From: Lamellibrachia columna
Taxonomy: Eukaryota; Annelida; Polychaeta; Sabellida; Siboglinidae
Assembly (NCBI GenBank): GCA_963662155.1
Contig: OY759265.1
Span: 60,342,326 to 60,406,325 of the forward strand
Length of the DNA: 64,000 nt
Reading direction: 5' to 3'
Shown here: in pieces, positions 48,501-55,534 of the stretch
Layout: each line of letters begins with the position of its first letter
Numbering within the stretch: the first letter of the stretch is position 1
Translations under genes and position numbers: made by a program
Notes under the pieces: model-generated
The model's input: only the letters and a program-made list of their open reading frames with translations
Told to the model about the DNA's origin: nothing
The model's database searches: none

Positions 48501-51500
48501 CCACATGTCAGAGTAGCTGCCACAGGTGCTGGCCTGCAACCACAAACACCCACATGTCAGAGTAGCTGCCATTGGTGCTGGCCTAAAACCACAAACACCC
48601 ACATGTCAGAGTAGCTGCCATTGGTGCTGGCCTGCAACCACAAACACCCACATGTCAGAGTAGCTGCCACAGGTGCTGGCCTGCAACCACAAACACCCAC
48701 ATGTCAGAGTAGCTGCCACAGGTGCTGGCCTGCAACCACAAACACCCACATGTCAGAGTAGCTGCCACAGGTGCTGGCCTGCAACCACAAACACCCACGT
48801 GTCAGAGTAGCTGCCACAGGAGCTGGCCTGCAACCACAAACACCCACATGTCAGAGTAGCTGCCACAGGTGCTGGCCTGCAACCACAAACACCCACATGT
48901 CAGAGTAGCTGCCACAGTAGCTGGCCTGCAACCACAAACACCCACATGTCAGAGTAGCTGCCACAGGAGCTGGCCTGCAACCACAAACACCCACGTGTCA
49001 GAGTAGCTGCCACAGGTGCTGGCCTGCAACCACAAACACCCACATGTCAGAGTAGCTGCCACAGTAGCTGGCCTGCAACCACAAACACCCACATGTCAGA
49101 GTAGCTGCTACAGGTGCTGGCCTGCAACCACAAACACCCACATGTCAGAGTAGCTGCCACAGGAGCTGGCCTGCAACCACAAACACCCACATGTCAGAGT
49201 AGCTGCCATTGGTGCTGGCCTACAACCACAAACACCCACATGTCAGAGTAGCTGCCATTGGTGCTGGCCTGCAACCACAAACACCCACATGTCAGAGCAG
49301 CTGCCACAGGTGCTGGCCTGCAACCACAAACACCCACATGTCAGAGTAGCTGCCACAGGTGCTGGCCTGCAACCACAAACACCCACATGTCAGAGTAGCT
49401 GCCACAGGTGCTGGCCTGCAACCACAAATACCCACATGTCAGACTAGCTGCCACTGGTGCTGGCCTGCAACCACAAACACCCACGTGTCAGAGTAGCTGC
49501 CACAGGTGCTGGCCTGCAACCACAAACACCCACGTGTCAGAGTAGCTGCCACAGGTGCTGGCCTGCAACCACAAACACCCACGTGTCAGAGTAGCTGCCA
49601 CAGGTGCTGGCCTGCAACCACAAACACCCACGTGTCAGAGTAGCTGCCACAGGTGCTGGCCTGCAACCACAAACACCCACATGTCAGAGTAGCTTCCACA
49701 GGTGCTGGCCTGCAACCACAAACACCCACATGTCAGAGTAGCTGCCACAGGTGCTGGCCTGCAACCACAAACACCCACGTGTCAGAGTAGCTGCCACAGG
49801 TGCTGGCCTGCAACCACAAACACCCACGTGTCAGAGTAGCTGCCACAGGTGCTGGCCTGCAACCACAAACACCCACGTGTCAGAGTAGCTGCCACAGGTG
49901 CTGGCCTGCAACCACAAACACCCACATGTCAGAGTAGCTGCCACTGGTGCTGGCCTGCAACCACAAACACCCACGTGTCAGAGTAGCTGCCACAGGTGCT
50001 GGCCTGCAACCACAAACACCCACATGTCAGAGTAGCTGCCACAGGAGCTGGCCTGCAACCACAAACACCCACATGTCAGAGTAGCTGCCACAGGTGCTGG
50101 CCTGCAACCACAAACACCCACATGTCAGCATTAGTAGCACCTCAATTTACTAGTTATCATCACTATTACCACACGGCACATTAATAATAGCATAATTGGG
50201 TAGTTATATCTTCCCAACCCCAAATATTGCGGTTATGTTGTTCTACGTTGTGCCACCAGATATTTATGTAATTTTGATAATAATATACACACATATATAA
50301 TATTTTAAATAGAGTACAGCGAGTGGTCAATATGGCCTGTGTGTCAAATATAAATAAATATAAAATAATACAATGTTTTCTTAATTTTCTTTTATAAAAC
50401 CATTCTCAATTCTGACTAATTAGCAAGACGAGCTGTTTTCCACTTACCAGCGCGTGTACACACGTCATGTAGGTGCTCCAGCGGCTCAAGATAATCAACT
50501 TTGGTTTTTACCACCGTCGCTCCCTCCGAGGCTTTCTGTCTTCCATGACCTCTACTGCTGTGTGTCCTATCTGAGACCTTGCTGTCATCTGTCATGTTGT
50601 TGTTGCGTGTCCTATCTGAGACCTTGCTGTCATCTCTCACGTTGTTGTTGCATGTCCTATCTGAGACCTTGCTGTCATCTCTCACGTTGTTGTTGTGTGT
50701 CCTATCTGAGACCTTGCTGTTATCTCTCACGCTGTTGTTGCATGTCCTATCTGAGACCTTGCTGTCATCTCTCACGTTGTTGTTGTATGTCCTATCTGAG
50801 ACTTCGCTGTCATCTGTCATGTTGTTGTTGCGTGTCCTATCTGAGACCTTGCTGTCATTTCTCACTTTGTTGCTGTGTGTCCTATCTGAGACCTTGCTGT
50901 CATTTCTCACGTTGTTGTTGCGTGCCCTATCTTTCCCTTTGCTGTTGTCTCTCAGGTTGTTGTTGACCCGATCAACAGACTTTGGTCTGAATGCTCCGTC
51001 ATTGCTTGAGATTGGTTTGCTGTTGTTTGGCACATGCATACTCTCGTCACCATTTGCTGACTGCCTGTTGCTGTCTGCTAACACCTTGGCTCTGCTTCTT
51101 GATGATGACAGCTTACTGTCCTCAGCTGTTCTCCTCATACCGTTTAATGTGGCGGTGATTGTCTGTGCTGTATCAAACGTCTCAGCATCATCACGCATGT
51201 CCCGATTTGGTGCCTTCTCTCCCATCTCAGCGTCACCGGTCATGCTGAACACACTGGTAGACACGCTTGTTGATGTGTCTACCTTCTGCCTTCTGTCGCT
51301 TGCTTGGGTCTTCCTGCAGTGTGTGTTAATGGACGGCGGTTGGAAGAAACCACTGACATCAGAGTGGTCCTCATTGAAAGACTCGGTCACACTATCTACC
51401 CGAGGACGACAACTTTCTGAAGATGATGATCTTGTGCTTGAGGCACTACATCGATGTTTGCTGCCACGTAGTGGAATATCAAATGAATCAAGACCATACG

Positions 51501-52356
51501 ATGAGGCCGCCGTGTTAACACGTTTGTCTTTGTGTACTGGTCGCGGAGTCACAAACGAATCAACACTATGCTGTGAATATGCATTAACACATCTGTCTTT
51601 GCATGCTAGTTTTGCAGTTACAAACGAGTCAACACTACAACGCGAACCTGTGTTAACACATCTGTCTTTGTGTACTAGTCGCGGAGTTGCAAATGAGTCA
51701 AGACCATATGCTGAGTTTGGATTGATGGTCACCGGATCAAAAGGAACGTGTCTGACAGCCTGAGAAGAAGACTTGCTAGGCAGTCTCTCACCCACCGGCA
51801 TCGACATGGACTGGCTCACCAAGCACTCTTCACTTGTCTTCGTGGACAGCGTGCTCTTTGCTATCTCAGAATAACTAGGTTTACTCCGCTCCACTGTTTC
51901 TGTGGTGCACTCCGGACTCTGATTCTCATTGACAGTGTCTTGACACATCTCATGAAAGGCACATCCGAACGGGTTATACTCACTGCCATAGAAGTAACTG
52001 AACGTATCTCCCGTCCACTGAGTGGAAGGCGCCTCGTAGACATCTGGTAATGCTGTAGAGGCATCCTCACTTGTATTCATACCATCAGACAGAGGTGGTG
52101 GAAATACTTCAAAGGATGACAACTGATCCAACGTTGACAACCCAGGCATGACATTAGAGTCACTAACAGTATCACAGGGCTGGGTGGTTGACCATGTGTC
52201 TGCTAGTCCATCTGTTTGGAAGACTTGGCTAGTGTCCATGGTGACACCCTGACAGTAGCCCTGCCAGTCATCTAGTTCCAACTTACTGGAGTCAGGGAAG
52301 TGACAAATGTCTGGGACAGCATCCAGTCCAGTCCATCTAACACCTCCTGTCTCCAT
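15410..52356 (-). CDS. DNAJC14: DnaJ homolog subfamily C member 14 (ER-membrane J-domain cochaperone), multi-exon
   Basis: Eleven coding exons on the minus strand: 50448-52356, 47800-47896, 46843-46973, 43593-43644, 42968-43052, 40461-40529, 24576-24647, 20140-20187, 19614-19733, 19136-19228 and 15410-15548. Junction phases agree through the tenth. The order is: long disordered N-terminus (636 residues); a membrane segment (SLLIVLCVLLLVIKGLFSL); a J domain from NPYSVLGV to GDPEKR with HPD at 42971-42979; a charged helix; a Jiv90-like C-terminal region with CDMC...YCSSC, a WAEDG segment and VYDVTAWASCQ; and a basic tail. DNAJC14 (also Jiv/DRiP78) recruits Hsp70 at the ER and aids receptor export. 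The known protein has a segment between ASCQ and the tail that I cannot find here. At least 937 residues are visible, against about 702 in human. Confidence 0.92.
15705..17045. mobile_element. Non-autonomous hAT element with intact 8-bp target duplication
   Basis: Begins CAGACCTGGGGCC and ends GGCCCAGGTCTG, flanked on both sides by ACTGGAAT (15697-15704 and 17046-17053). The 8-bp duplication and CAG...CTG ends fit the hAT superfamily. Subterminal regions repeat GTACTCGTACTC-like motifs. Internal sequence near 16440-16560 (AGTACAAAGGGG...) matches 58910-59030 in the relic hAT at 55470-62352, so this is a deleted copy of that family. No transposase remains. It sits in the last DNAJC14 intron. 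Confidence 0.9.
17099..17701. repeat. 33-bp minisatellite in DNAJC14 intron 11, about 18 copies
   Basis: Unit AACACAACACTGGCAATAAG plus CCTAGTGGGACTC. Early units alternate AGTGGG/ACTGGG and carry TGCC; later units carry TGGC. A longer block (CAATAAG, CTATAAG, CGATAAG units) repeats. Three frames on one strand and one on the other are open because 33 is a multiple of three; none is a gene. Confidence 0.93.
18330..18615 (+). mobile_element. LINE reverse-transcriptase fragment (RT domain start), degenerate
   Basis: Across frameshifts the plus strand reads TVKKTIESLPTKNSSG, then later FKKDKP-like, NYRPISLLPTISKVLEK-like pieces. These are the N-terminal reverse-transcriptase blocks (PN.SSG.DGIS..., NYRPISLLP) of Jockey/RTE-type LINEs. 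It is fragmentary and cut off by the GTGC microsatellite. Confidence 0.8.
18617..18658. repeat. (TG)n/(GTGC)n microsatellite
   Basis: A TG-rich start then about seven GTGC tetramers. Alternating purine-pyrimidine; Z-DNA-prone. Confidence 0.9.
19136..19228 (-). CDS. DNAJC14: DNAJC14 exon 11 (tenth found)
   Basis: Acceptor TGTTTGCACAG and donor GTACAC flank 31 codons: NDLWAEDGFLFCYYACMEG then VIYDVTAWASCQ. The human counterpart is DFWAESS...FALMDGKVYDITEWAGCQ. Phase 0 at both ends. Confidence 0.92.
19614..19733 (-). CDS. DNAJC14: DNAJC14 exon 10 (zinc-binding CxxC region)
   Basis: Forty codons: AANNLICDMCGGTHLRIATD then RTRNSARYCSSCWKYHPAKE. Two CxxC pairs (CDMC, CSSC) would hold one zinc, as in the Jiv90 region. 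SARYC and HPA.E are exact family signatures. Start taken after CCTGCAG because the preceding exon ends in phase 0; an alternative AG four bases on would break the frame. Confidence 0.93.
20140..20187 (-). CDS. DNAJC14: DNAJC14 exon 9 (micro-exon)
   Basis: Sixteen codons, QDFVDEVTQWREQMKE, between acceptor TTGTTTTGTAG and donor GTATGT, phase 0. It is the amphipathic helix that leads into the CxxC region (human EFLSKLQDDLKEAMN...). Confidence 0.88.
20440..24340. repeat. 32/29-bp minisatellite in DNAJC14 intron 8, about 125 copies
   Basis: Unit CAACTTGACAACAACACTGT plus TCCTTCCAGCAC. A version lacking one ACA is 29 bp. GTT/GTC, CAGC/CAAC and TGACA/TGATA variants form longer blocks that recur: the rare GTTCCTCCTAGCACAAAC unit occurs near 20761, 21830 and 23048, so blocks of about 1.07 and 1.22 kb were duplicated. 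Three 32-bp units equal 32 codons, so minus-strand frames of up to about 1,000 codons exist; they are repeat artefacts. Confidence 0.95.
24474..24560 (-). mobile_element. tRNA-like (SINE-type) sequence near DNAJC14 exon 8
   Basis: On the minus strand AGCATAGTGGTTAGAAC (A-box/D-arm) is followed about 35 bases later by GGTTCAAACCC, a perfect B box. The intervening CTCTTAATC sits where an anticodon loop would be. The stem ends do not pair well, so a tRNA-derived SINE or tRNA relic is likelier than a working tRNA gene. Confidence 0.55.
24576..24647 (-). CDS. DNAJC14: DNAJC14 exon 8 (end of J domain and charged helix)
   Basis: Twenty-four codons, EKRQESRRMQEAEERRSEEA then EARM, between acceptor ATTTGCAG and donor GTAGGA, phase 0. 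EKR completes the J-domain end (GDPEKR); the rest is a highly charged helix as in the family. Confidence 0.92.
24972..26213. mobile_element. Tc1/mariner pogo/Tigger-like non-autonomous element, TA-flanked
   Basis: Left end CAGTCACACCTAGTTATTCC and right end (inverted) CAGTTGAGCCTCGTTATATC are diverged TIRs flanked by TA (24970-24971, 26214-26215). The inverted similarity continues for about 75 bp, including TCTGCCACCAGGG on both sides. CAGT.GA.CCTCGTTAT ends are pogo/Tigger-like. There is no transposase; it carries its own 32-bp array. It lies in DNAJC14 intron 7. Confidence 0.75.
25125..25400. repeat. 32-bp minisatellite inside the pogo-like element, about 8.5 copies
   Basis: Unit GCTATGTTTTGTATGATGTA plus CTCCTAACTAGT; nearly identical copies, the first and last degenerate. 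Confidence 0.92.
26265..26333 (-). mobile_element. tRNA-like sequence, apparent founder of the 41-bp array
   Basis: On the minus strand TAGCACAGTGG (26319-26329) is a perfect match to the A-box consensus TRGCNNAGNGG. It continues as GTAGAGCATCAGACCCTCAA and, about 30 bases after the A box, has AGTTCAAATTG, a B-box-like sequence (26278-26288). Spacing is tRNA-like. Only this terminal copy has the B-box half; all array units repeat the A-box half. Pairing of the arms is poor, so I call it a tRNA-derived relic. Confidence 0.55.
26296..40433. repeat. 14.1-kb array of a 41-bp unit, about 345 copies, in DNAJC14 intron 7
   Basis: Unit (plus strand) GCTAGCGTGCTACAATTGAG then GGTCTGATGCTATACCACTGT, with recurrent variants (CTATA/CTCTA, CAGTTG/CAATTG/CAACTG/TAATTG, GAAGG, GGCCTG, CTCTAACAC). 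The minus strand of every unit carries an A-box-like TAGCACAGTGG in the orientation of DNAJC14 transcription. Large blocks are duplicated: CTCTAACAC units at about 34352, 34929 and 35909 recur at about 36848, 37409 and 38396, an offset near 2.49 kb. The array stops 27 bases inside the intron from the exon 7 donor. No open frames of note. Confidence 0.97.
40461..40529 (-). CDS. DNAJC14: DNAJC14 exon 7 (J domain, helix III)
   Basis: Twenty-three codons, NHQVRSEEAFKILQNAFDII then GDP, between acceptor GCTTGTAG and donor GTAAGT, phase 0. The AG nine bases further in was rejected because NH directly follows HPDK in J domains (HPDKN). Confidence 0.93.
41030..41838. repeat. 76-bp minisatellite within the intron-6 hAT element, about 10.5 copies
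   Basis: Unit TGTCCTGTCTGTAGTCTCTC, TGTACTCAATCTCTGGGTGT, TTTATATCACATCACATATC, TAACATCAGAACAAGA. Copies are almost identical, differing mainly at CAA/CGA/TGA before TCTCTGGG. Confidence 0.95.
41836..41945. repeat. (ATCAC)n pentamer tract, about 21 copies
   Basis: A pure pentamer run that grows directly out of the ATCACATCACAT present in each 76-bp unit, so the last unit has expanded into a microsatellite. Confidence 0.97.
42968..43052 (-). CDS. DNAJC14: DNAJC14 exon 6 (J domain with HPD)
   Basis: Acceptor GACTTGCAG, one base of a split Ser codon, then VLGVGVDASDEEIKRFYRRQ and AILVHPDK, donor GTCTGG. The HPD triad (42971-42979) is the Hsp70-stimulating motif; VLGV...ASDEEIK matches DNAJC14 (VLGV..TASD.ELK). 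Confidence 0.95.
43053..43592. other. DNAJC14 intron 5
   Basis: AT-rich; no array. A short duplication resembling the 5' splice-site region (GAAGGTTGACATACTTATAG versus TAAGGTTGACTTACCTGTAC) lies at about 43535-43600. Confidence 0.5.
43593..43644 (-). CDS. DNAJC14: DNAJC14 exon 5 (52 nt, J-domain entry)
   Basis: Acceptor AACTTGCAG then the split Gly codon, EEAVRRLLSCDVKNPY and two bases of Ser; donor GTAAGT. Human has PEEVLRLL...NPFH before VLGV. The acceptor sequence (ACTTGCAG|GTG) is the same as the one repeated in the adjoining 54-bp array. Confidence 0.9.
43646..46522. repeat. 54-bp minisatellite adjoining DNAJC14 exon 5, about 52 copies
   Basis: Unit CAGTGCTCTCACCACCTGCA, AGTAACATTAGAGACACTAC, CACCAACACTGGCA. 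On the transcribed (minus) strand each unit reads TCTCTAATGTTACTTGCAG|GTG, a branch-point-like CTAAT, a short pyrimidine-biased stretch and a 3' splice-site-like AG. Unit variants are GGCA, GGGG, GCGG and GGCG at the junction. A distinct unit with AAAGTTTCCATACTATCACC recurs at about 45541, 46188 and 46345. The unit is 18 codons long, so frames of up to about 640 codons occur; they are artefacts. Confidence 0.96.
46843..46973 (-). CDS. DNAJC14: DNAJC14 exon 4 (membrane segment end and cytosolic linker)
   Basis: Acceptor CTGCCAG, donor GTATGT, 131 nt with phases 2 and 1. It codes FVYIVLFYQDWLKQQQ, then a basic Ser/Thr-rich linker with RTRRNSTHLPRSGYIQLPTT. The reading frame links the hydrophobic segment in exon 3 to EEAVRRLL in exon 5. 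Confidence 0.85.
47212..47757. repeat. Degenerate 45-48-bp repeat in DNAJC14 intron 3, about 11 copies
   Basis: Consensus pieces AACAAACAGAATGTGGGTGA and CTGAACTAAACATGACTTTC recur every 45-48 bases with many indels. It is much older than the neighbouring arrays. Confidence 0.85.
47800..47896 (-). CDS. DNAJC14: DNAJC14 exon 3 (transmembrane segment)
   Basis: Acceptor TTTGTGGTTGCAG, donor GTAAGTG, 97 nt, phases 1 and 2. It codes QHLLQLLCKSLLIVLCVLLL then VIKGLFSLTLN, a strongly hydrophobic membrane helix, as expected before the J domain of DNAJC14. Its first 25 nt, with the end of intron 2, are the unit of the adjoining array; the exon's own copy is the last of the series. Confidence 0.88.
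47872..50127. repeat. 49-bp minisatellite made from the intron 2/exon 3 splice junction, about 46 copies
   Basis: Unit (plus) CTGGCCTGCAACCACAAACA, CCCACATGTCAGAGTAGCTG, CCACAGGTG. On the minus strand it is the last 24 or so bases of the intron (GTGGGTGTTTGTGGTTGCAG) plus the first 25 bases of exon 3 (GCCAGCACCTGTTGCAGCTA, CTCTG). Units next to the exon keep its exact CTGTTGCAG; most distal ones have CTGTGGCAG. Variants include CATTGG, AGGAG and CACGTG. Every unit thus carries a full acceptor-like site. Confidence 0.97.
50128..50447. other. 5' part of DNAJC14 intron 2
   Basis: AT-rich intron sequence between the splice-junction array and the exon 2 donor (CTG|GTAAGTGG on the minus strand). 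Nothing else is recognised. Confidence 0.6.
50448..52356 (-). CDS. DNAJC14: DNAJC14 exon 2 (first coding exon; long disordered N-terminus)
   Basis: Starts METGGVRWTGLDAV; the ATG at 52354-52356 is chosen because the codon three earlier is GTG, not ATG. It runs 636 codons plus one base to donor GTAAGTGG. The protein is Ser/Thr/Asp-rich and low in hydrophobics. Residues about 215-305 hold four diverged repeats of about 28 residues (YGLDSFATPRLVHKDRCVN type). Residues about 475-605 hold nine or so 15-residue Asn/Asp repeats (NNNVRDDSKVSDRTR type). Exon end LEHLHDVCTRAG joins exon 3 in frame. The N-terminal region is poorly conserved in the family; assignment rests on the splice continuity. Confidence 0.88.
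50545..50940. repeat. 45-bp coding repeat in DNAJC14 exon 2, about 8-9 copies
   Basis: Plus-strand unit GTGTCCTATCTGAGACCTTG, CTGTCATCTCTCACGTTGTT, GTTGC. It encodes the 15-residue NNNVRDDSKVSDRTR-type repeat in frame. Opposite-strand frames through it (for example 50579-51763) are shadows. Confidence 0.93.
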
Positions 52357-52447
52357 TGTGTTCACAGGGGCACTGCTGAAACAACTCCAGACCGGCTTCT
52401 GCTAACGGAACACGTCAAGTTGTAGACAGCCGGCGATTCTTTCATAT
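52357..52447 (-). promoter_or_regulatory. DNAJC14 5' leader with an upstream open frame
   Basis: TTATTTTTCAG ending at 52448 is a good acceptor, so the leader appears to begin with a spliced non-coding exon not located here. ATG at 52443-52445 opens a 27-codon uORF (MKESPAVYN...) that stops with TGA at 52362-52364, five bases before the main ATG and in another frame. Such a uORF could reduce or regulate initiation at the main ATG; the function is inferred. Confidence 0.5.
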
Positions 52448-53264
52448 CTGAAAAATAACATTCCTTATTACATTTTAAATTTAACATGAATAAAAGAAAT
52501 ATGTAGCAACCACAAACACGCATATCTGAAAAAGCAAATAAATTTATTTATTTTATTTAAATAATTTTTTTATCTAAATTAACTTTTCTTATGTCGATCA
52601 GTTTTAGTTTCCTACTATTAAAAAAACCATGCTGAGGTTTTAACATGCAACTGTTACCATGTGATAACAAAGCAACACACTGTAATTATTGTTATGGTTT
52701 ACTCATACATCTATGAACCCAGTCATTAGAATCACACTATACTGGTAGTGCAAGCAGTAGAAGTGTGCTTTTCTATTCAGAGAAAAAGATGGTAGGAGAG
52801 GCTTATTTACTGCTGTCCAGAACTTGTCATTATAATCAAGTTACTATCAGTGTAAGCAGCAGACATGGCTTCTGCTGAAATTCTCTCAGTGAGAGGGGTG
52901 GCTAGGGTTAGAGTTACTCACAAACAGTTGACCTTATTCACTACAAGGGTAGGGGGTAATTGGGACTGTTCAAGCAATTGCCTAGATCTTCTTTGATCTT
53001 CTTTCATCTGAGCCTGCATAATAAAGCTGTAGGTTCCCCCAGACTCCCAACAAGAGCAATAAAACAAGCTCATCAATGCTACTGCACATTACATCTTAGA
53101 ATAACCACAGCACATTCAACTAATTCTCAGACTCAATAAACCTGACATCTGGACAGTTTTTGACACATTTTGCCAGTTTGAGATGTCCAAAAGGTGTTTT
53201 TGGATATGCCTGAAGCCCAACCCTGGGTATTAGGTAAGGGAATCTAATTAGTTAAATCAATGGT
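52448..53264. other. Unassigned, probably DNAJC14 5' intron
   Basis: AT-rich, no exon, array or element recognised. The first DNAJC14 exon and promoter are not found, here or further along. Confidence 0.4.
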
Positions 53265-54116
53265 TTAAGGTAGCTGGGGTGGCTAGCATGTCAGTAGATT
53301 TTTCCATTTTTTCTTCATAGCATGCTGGGAAATATTTAACCAAACATCGACACCAGAAATAATCACCCGGCACTATCGACATATTTTGCCAATCCATCCT
53401 TTAAAAAAAACAGTCCTTTTGGAAATCCCTGATTTCCCTCCATGTTTCCATAGTAACAATTGTGTGTGCTACGATGTCTGAATCAACTATATTAGTTCAC
53501 TGTGAAAGTGGAACATATTGTCTGATTACTGATTCTAGTACACGTCAATATTATATCTTCCTAACTAAATCATGTCCTTAAACCAGCAAATATCAGCTGC
53601 CTTTGAACTTATTTAAGGGACACTGTGGCTGCAAATTAAGGGGACATGTCAATATTACAGATGGCCATTATGTTTTGTCAACATTACGTAAAACACCACT
53701 AAAAATCGTCACATTTCAAGCAATGATACATGGTTTGGAATTACGATTGGTGAAGGGTCTGTGTCAAAAATACACTGCCACTTTAGGCTGTCATTCAACT
53801 TTTGCTTAATTCATTCACGGTGGTTTAGCAGATGTAATTCGTTCATGTTAACCAAAAGTTATCAGTGACACTGTCATACTTATATGTATGTCATTTTTTT
53901 TTTTTTTTCAAAACGATACAATTTCACATTTTGTGGCTACTTTTTAACATTTACAAAAATCTTTAAAAAATCTTGTAACACAACCAAATAAAATAAAAAC
54001 TCCAAAAATTGTATTTCAACTACAATCTGTGAAGAAATAGTTAATTTATCTTAAAAACTTTTATTAAAACTACTCAATTCAAGACAAGCATATAGTAGCC
54101 ACACTAGCTACCTTAA
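53265..54116. mobile_element. TTAA-flanked TIR element (piggyBac-like MITE)
   Basis: Starts TTAAGGTAGCTGGGGTGGCT and ends, inverted, TTAAGGTAGCTAGTGTGGCT; further inward similarity is loose. TTAA at both ends (53265-53268, 54113-54116) suits a piggyBac-type target duplication, but the TIR lacks the usual CCC start, so the superfamily is uncertain. The 68-codon frame inside shows no transposase motif. Confidence 0.65.
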
Positions 54117-54307
54117 AAAAATCATGTGATGTAAAAAATCACCAGCCCTGATCCTTATATTATTAACACATGGGATATATATCTGAACCACCTTCGATAG
54201 AATCAGTTGAAAATACTAAAAGTTCCTGATAAGTCTGAATGGTAAATAAACTTACAAATTATGTCTTACTCTTCTGCTTTGGTACGTAAGTTTGGATGTA
54301 GTTCTAA

Positions 54308-55204
54308 CAAGCTTGTTAACAAATGCATGTCAATGCATTTGAATGAAAATGTTTCACTTGATTCAAATGTAAATGCAATTTTCCAGGAACACATTCAAAT
54401 GCAAATGTTCTGGGGTCGCACCAAAATGCAAATGTTTTGGTTACACATGTATAAATGCATTTTAATTAATTTCAAATATTTTGGCTTTATATTAACTTTC
54501 TGTTTTATTTGGAGAAAAAACAACGTAATGTACACAAACACATTATTAATTTATTTAATAAATACAGTAGTACAATATTGTAACCACCAAGTCCCACTAC
54601 ATGAACAAGTCTGTAGTCATACACTGAAGTCACACAGTTCCGGGCATGCTGCAGAGTTCATGTTTCACAGGAGATTGCTTAATCCCACTAGCATGGCAGG
54701 GAATGAAAGGCTAATCATTCAGGTAGGCCAGAAAGGAAGGGTAGCCCAATACAATAGACTGTCCACTGGTGGGGTCACTGGGATGATAACCTGGTGGATA
54801 ATTACAGCTACCACTAATCACTCTCACTGGCTGTAAATATTTAGGGTTGGTATTGCTAATGTTTACTCCCCCTAATGAGCTGCCTAACCCACCCCAACAG
54901 TGCCAACACAACACAAGGGAGTCATCTGCACTGTTTCAATGAACAGGTAATCTCTGAAGCCATCAAATTATAGACCAGTTGGTCTTTTCATGTTGTATAA
55001 ATAACAGCTCAGCCATTGATCAGTGTTATGGATGCATTTGATTGTGCATTTGACAAATCAAATGTATGTGGGTCGCATTCAAATGCAAATGTTTAAGGTA
55101 TGCATTCAAATGTAAATGCATTCACAATTTCACGAAGGTATTTGAATGTGCATTCAAATGCTCAACATTCAAATGCACTTGCATTGCATTTGTTAACAAG
55201 CCTG
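54308..55204. mobile_element. Non-autonomous hAT-like element with ATTCAAATGC clusters
   Basis: Left end CAAGCTTGTTAACAAATGCA and right end (inverted) CAGGCTTGTTAACAAATGCA are matching TIRs of about 20 bp. Both subterminal regions are packed with CATTCAAATGCAAATG motifs in both orientations, as in hAT transposase-binding regions. The 8 bases on either side do not match, so no target duplication is preserved. No transposase is seen; the 191-codon frame at 54261-54836 crosses the end and is meaningless. Confidence 0.7.
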
Positions 55205-55469
55205 AGAGTGCCAACTCTCCAGACTTCTTCTCAACGCTGACCTATTGAACCAGTAGCCAGGTGCGGGTCCAGGGGGGGCATTTTGCTTGAAAAAATTTTT
55301 TTTTGGCTTTACTCTTAACTGATAACTAACTTAGTCTATGAGTTTAGCAACGTCATTACCAGTGTGTATAGTGAAGGCATGCAAGGTTCCTGGAGTACAA
55401 AACATGTCTACCCTGCAGACCCTTGCTATATTCTTCAAATAATCACCCAAGAGACAACGATAACTAGAG
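55205..55469. other. Unassigned spacer
   Basis: Contains GGTCCAGGGGGGGCATTTTG and a poly-T tract, possibly the end of another decayed element. Confidence 0.3.
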
Positions 55470-55534
55470 CAGACCTGGGGCGGAAGTACTCGGTACTCGA
55501 GTACATTTTTGAAGTACTCGTACTCATATAACTA

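Noticed and set aside
50579..51763. 394-codon plus-strand frame
   Set aside because: Antisense shadow of DNAJC14 exon 2, low-complexity Leu/Cys-rich, no family.
54261..54836. 191-codon plus-strand frame
   Set aside because: It begins outside and runs into a non-autonomous TIR element, with repetitive AAATGC-derived residues and no domain.
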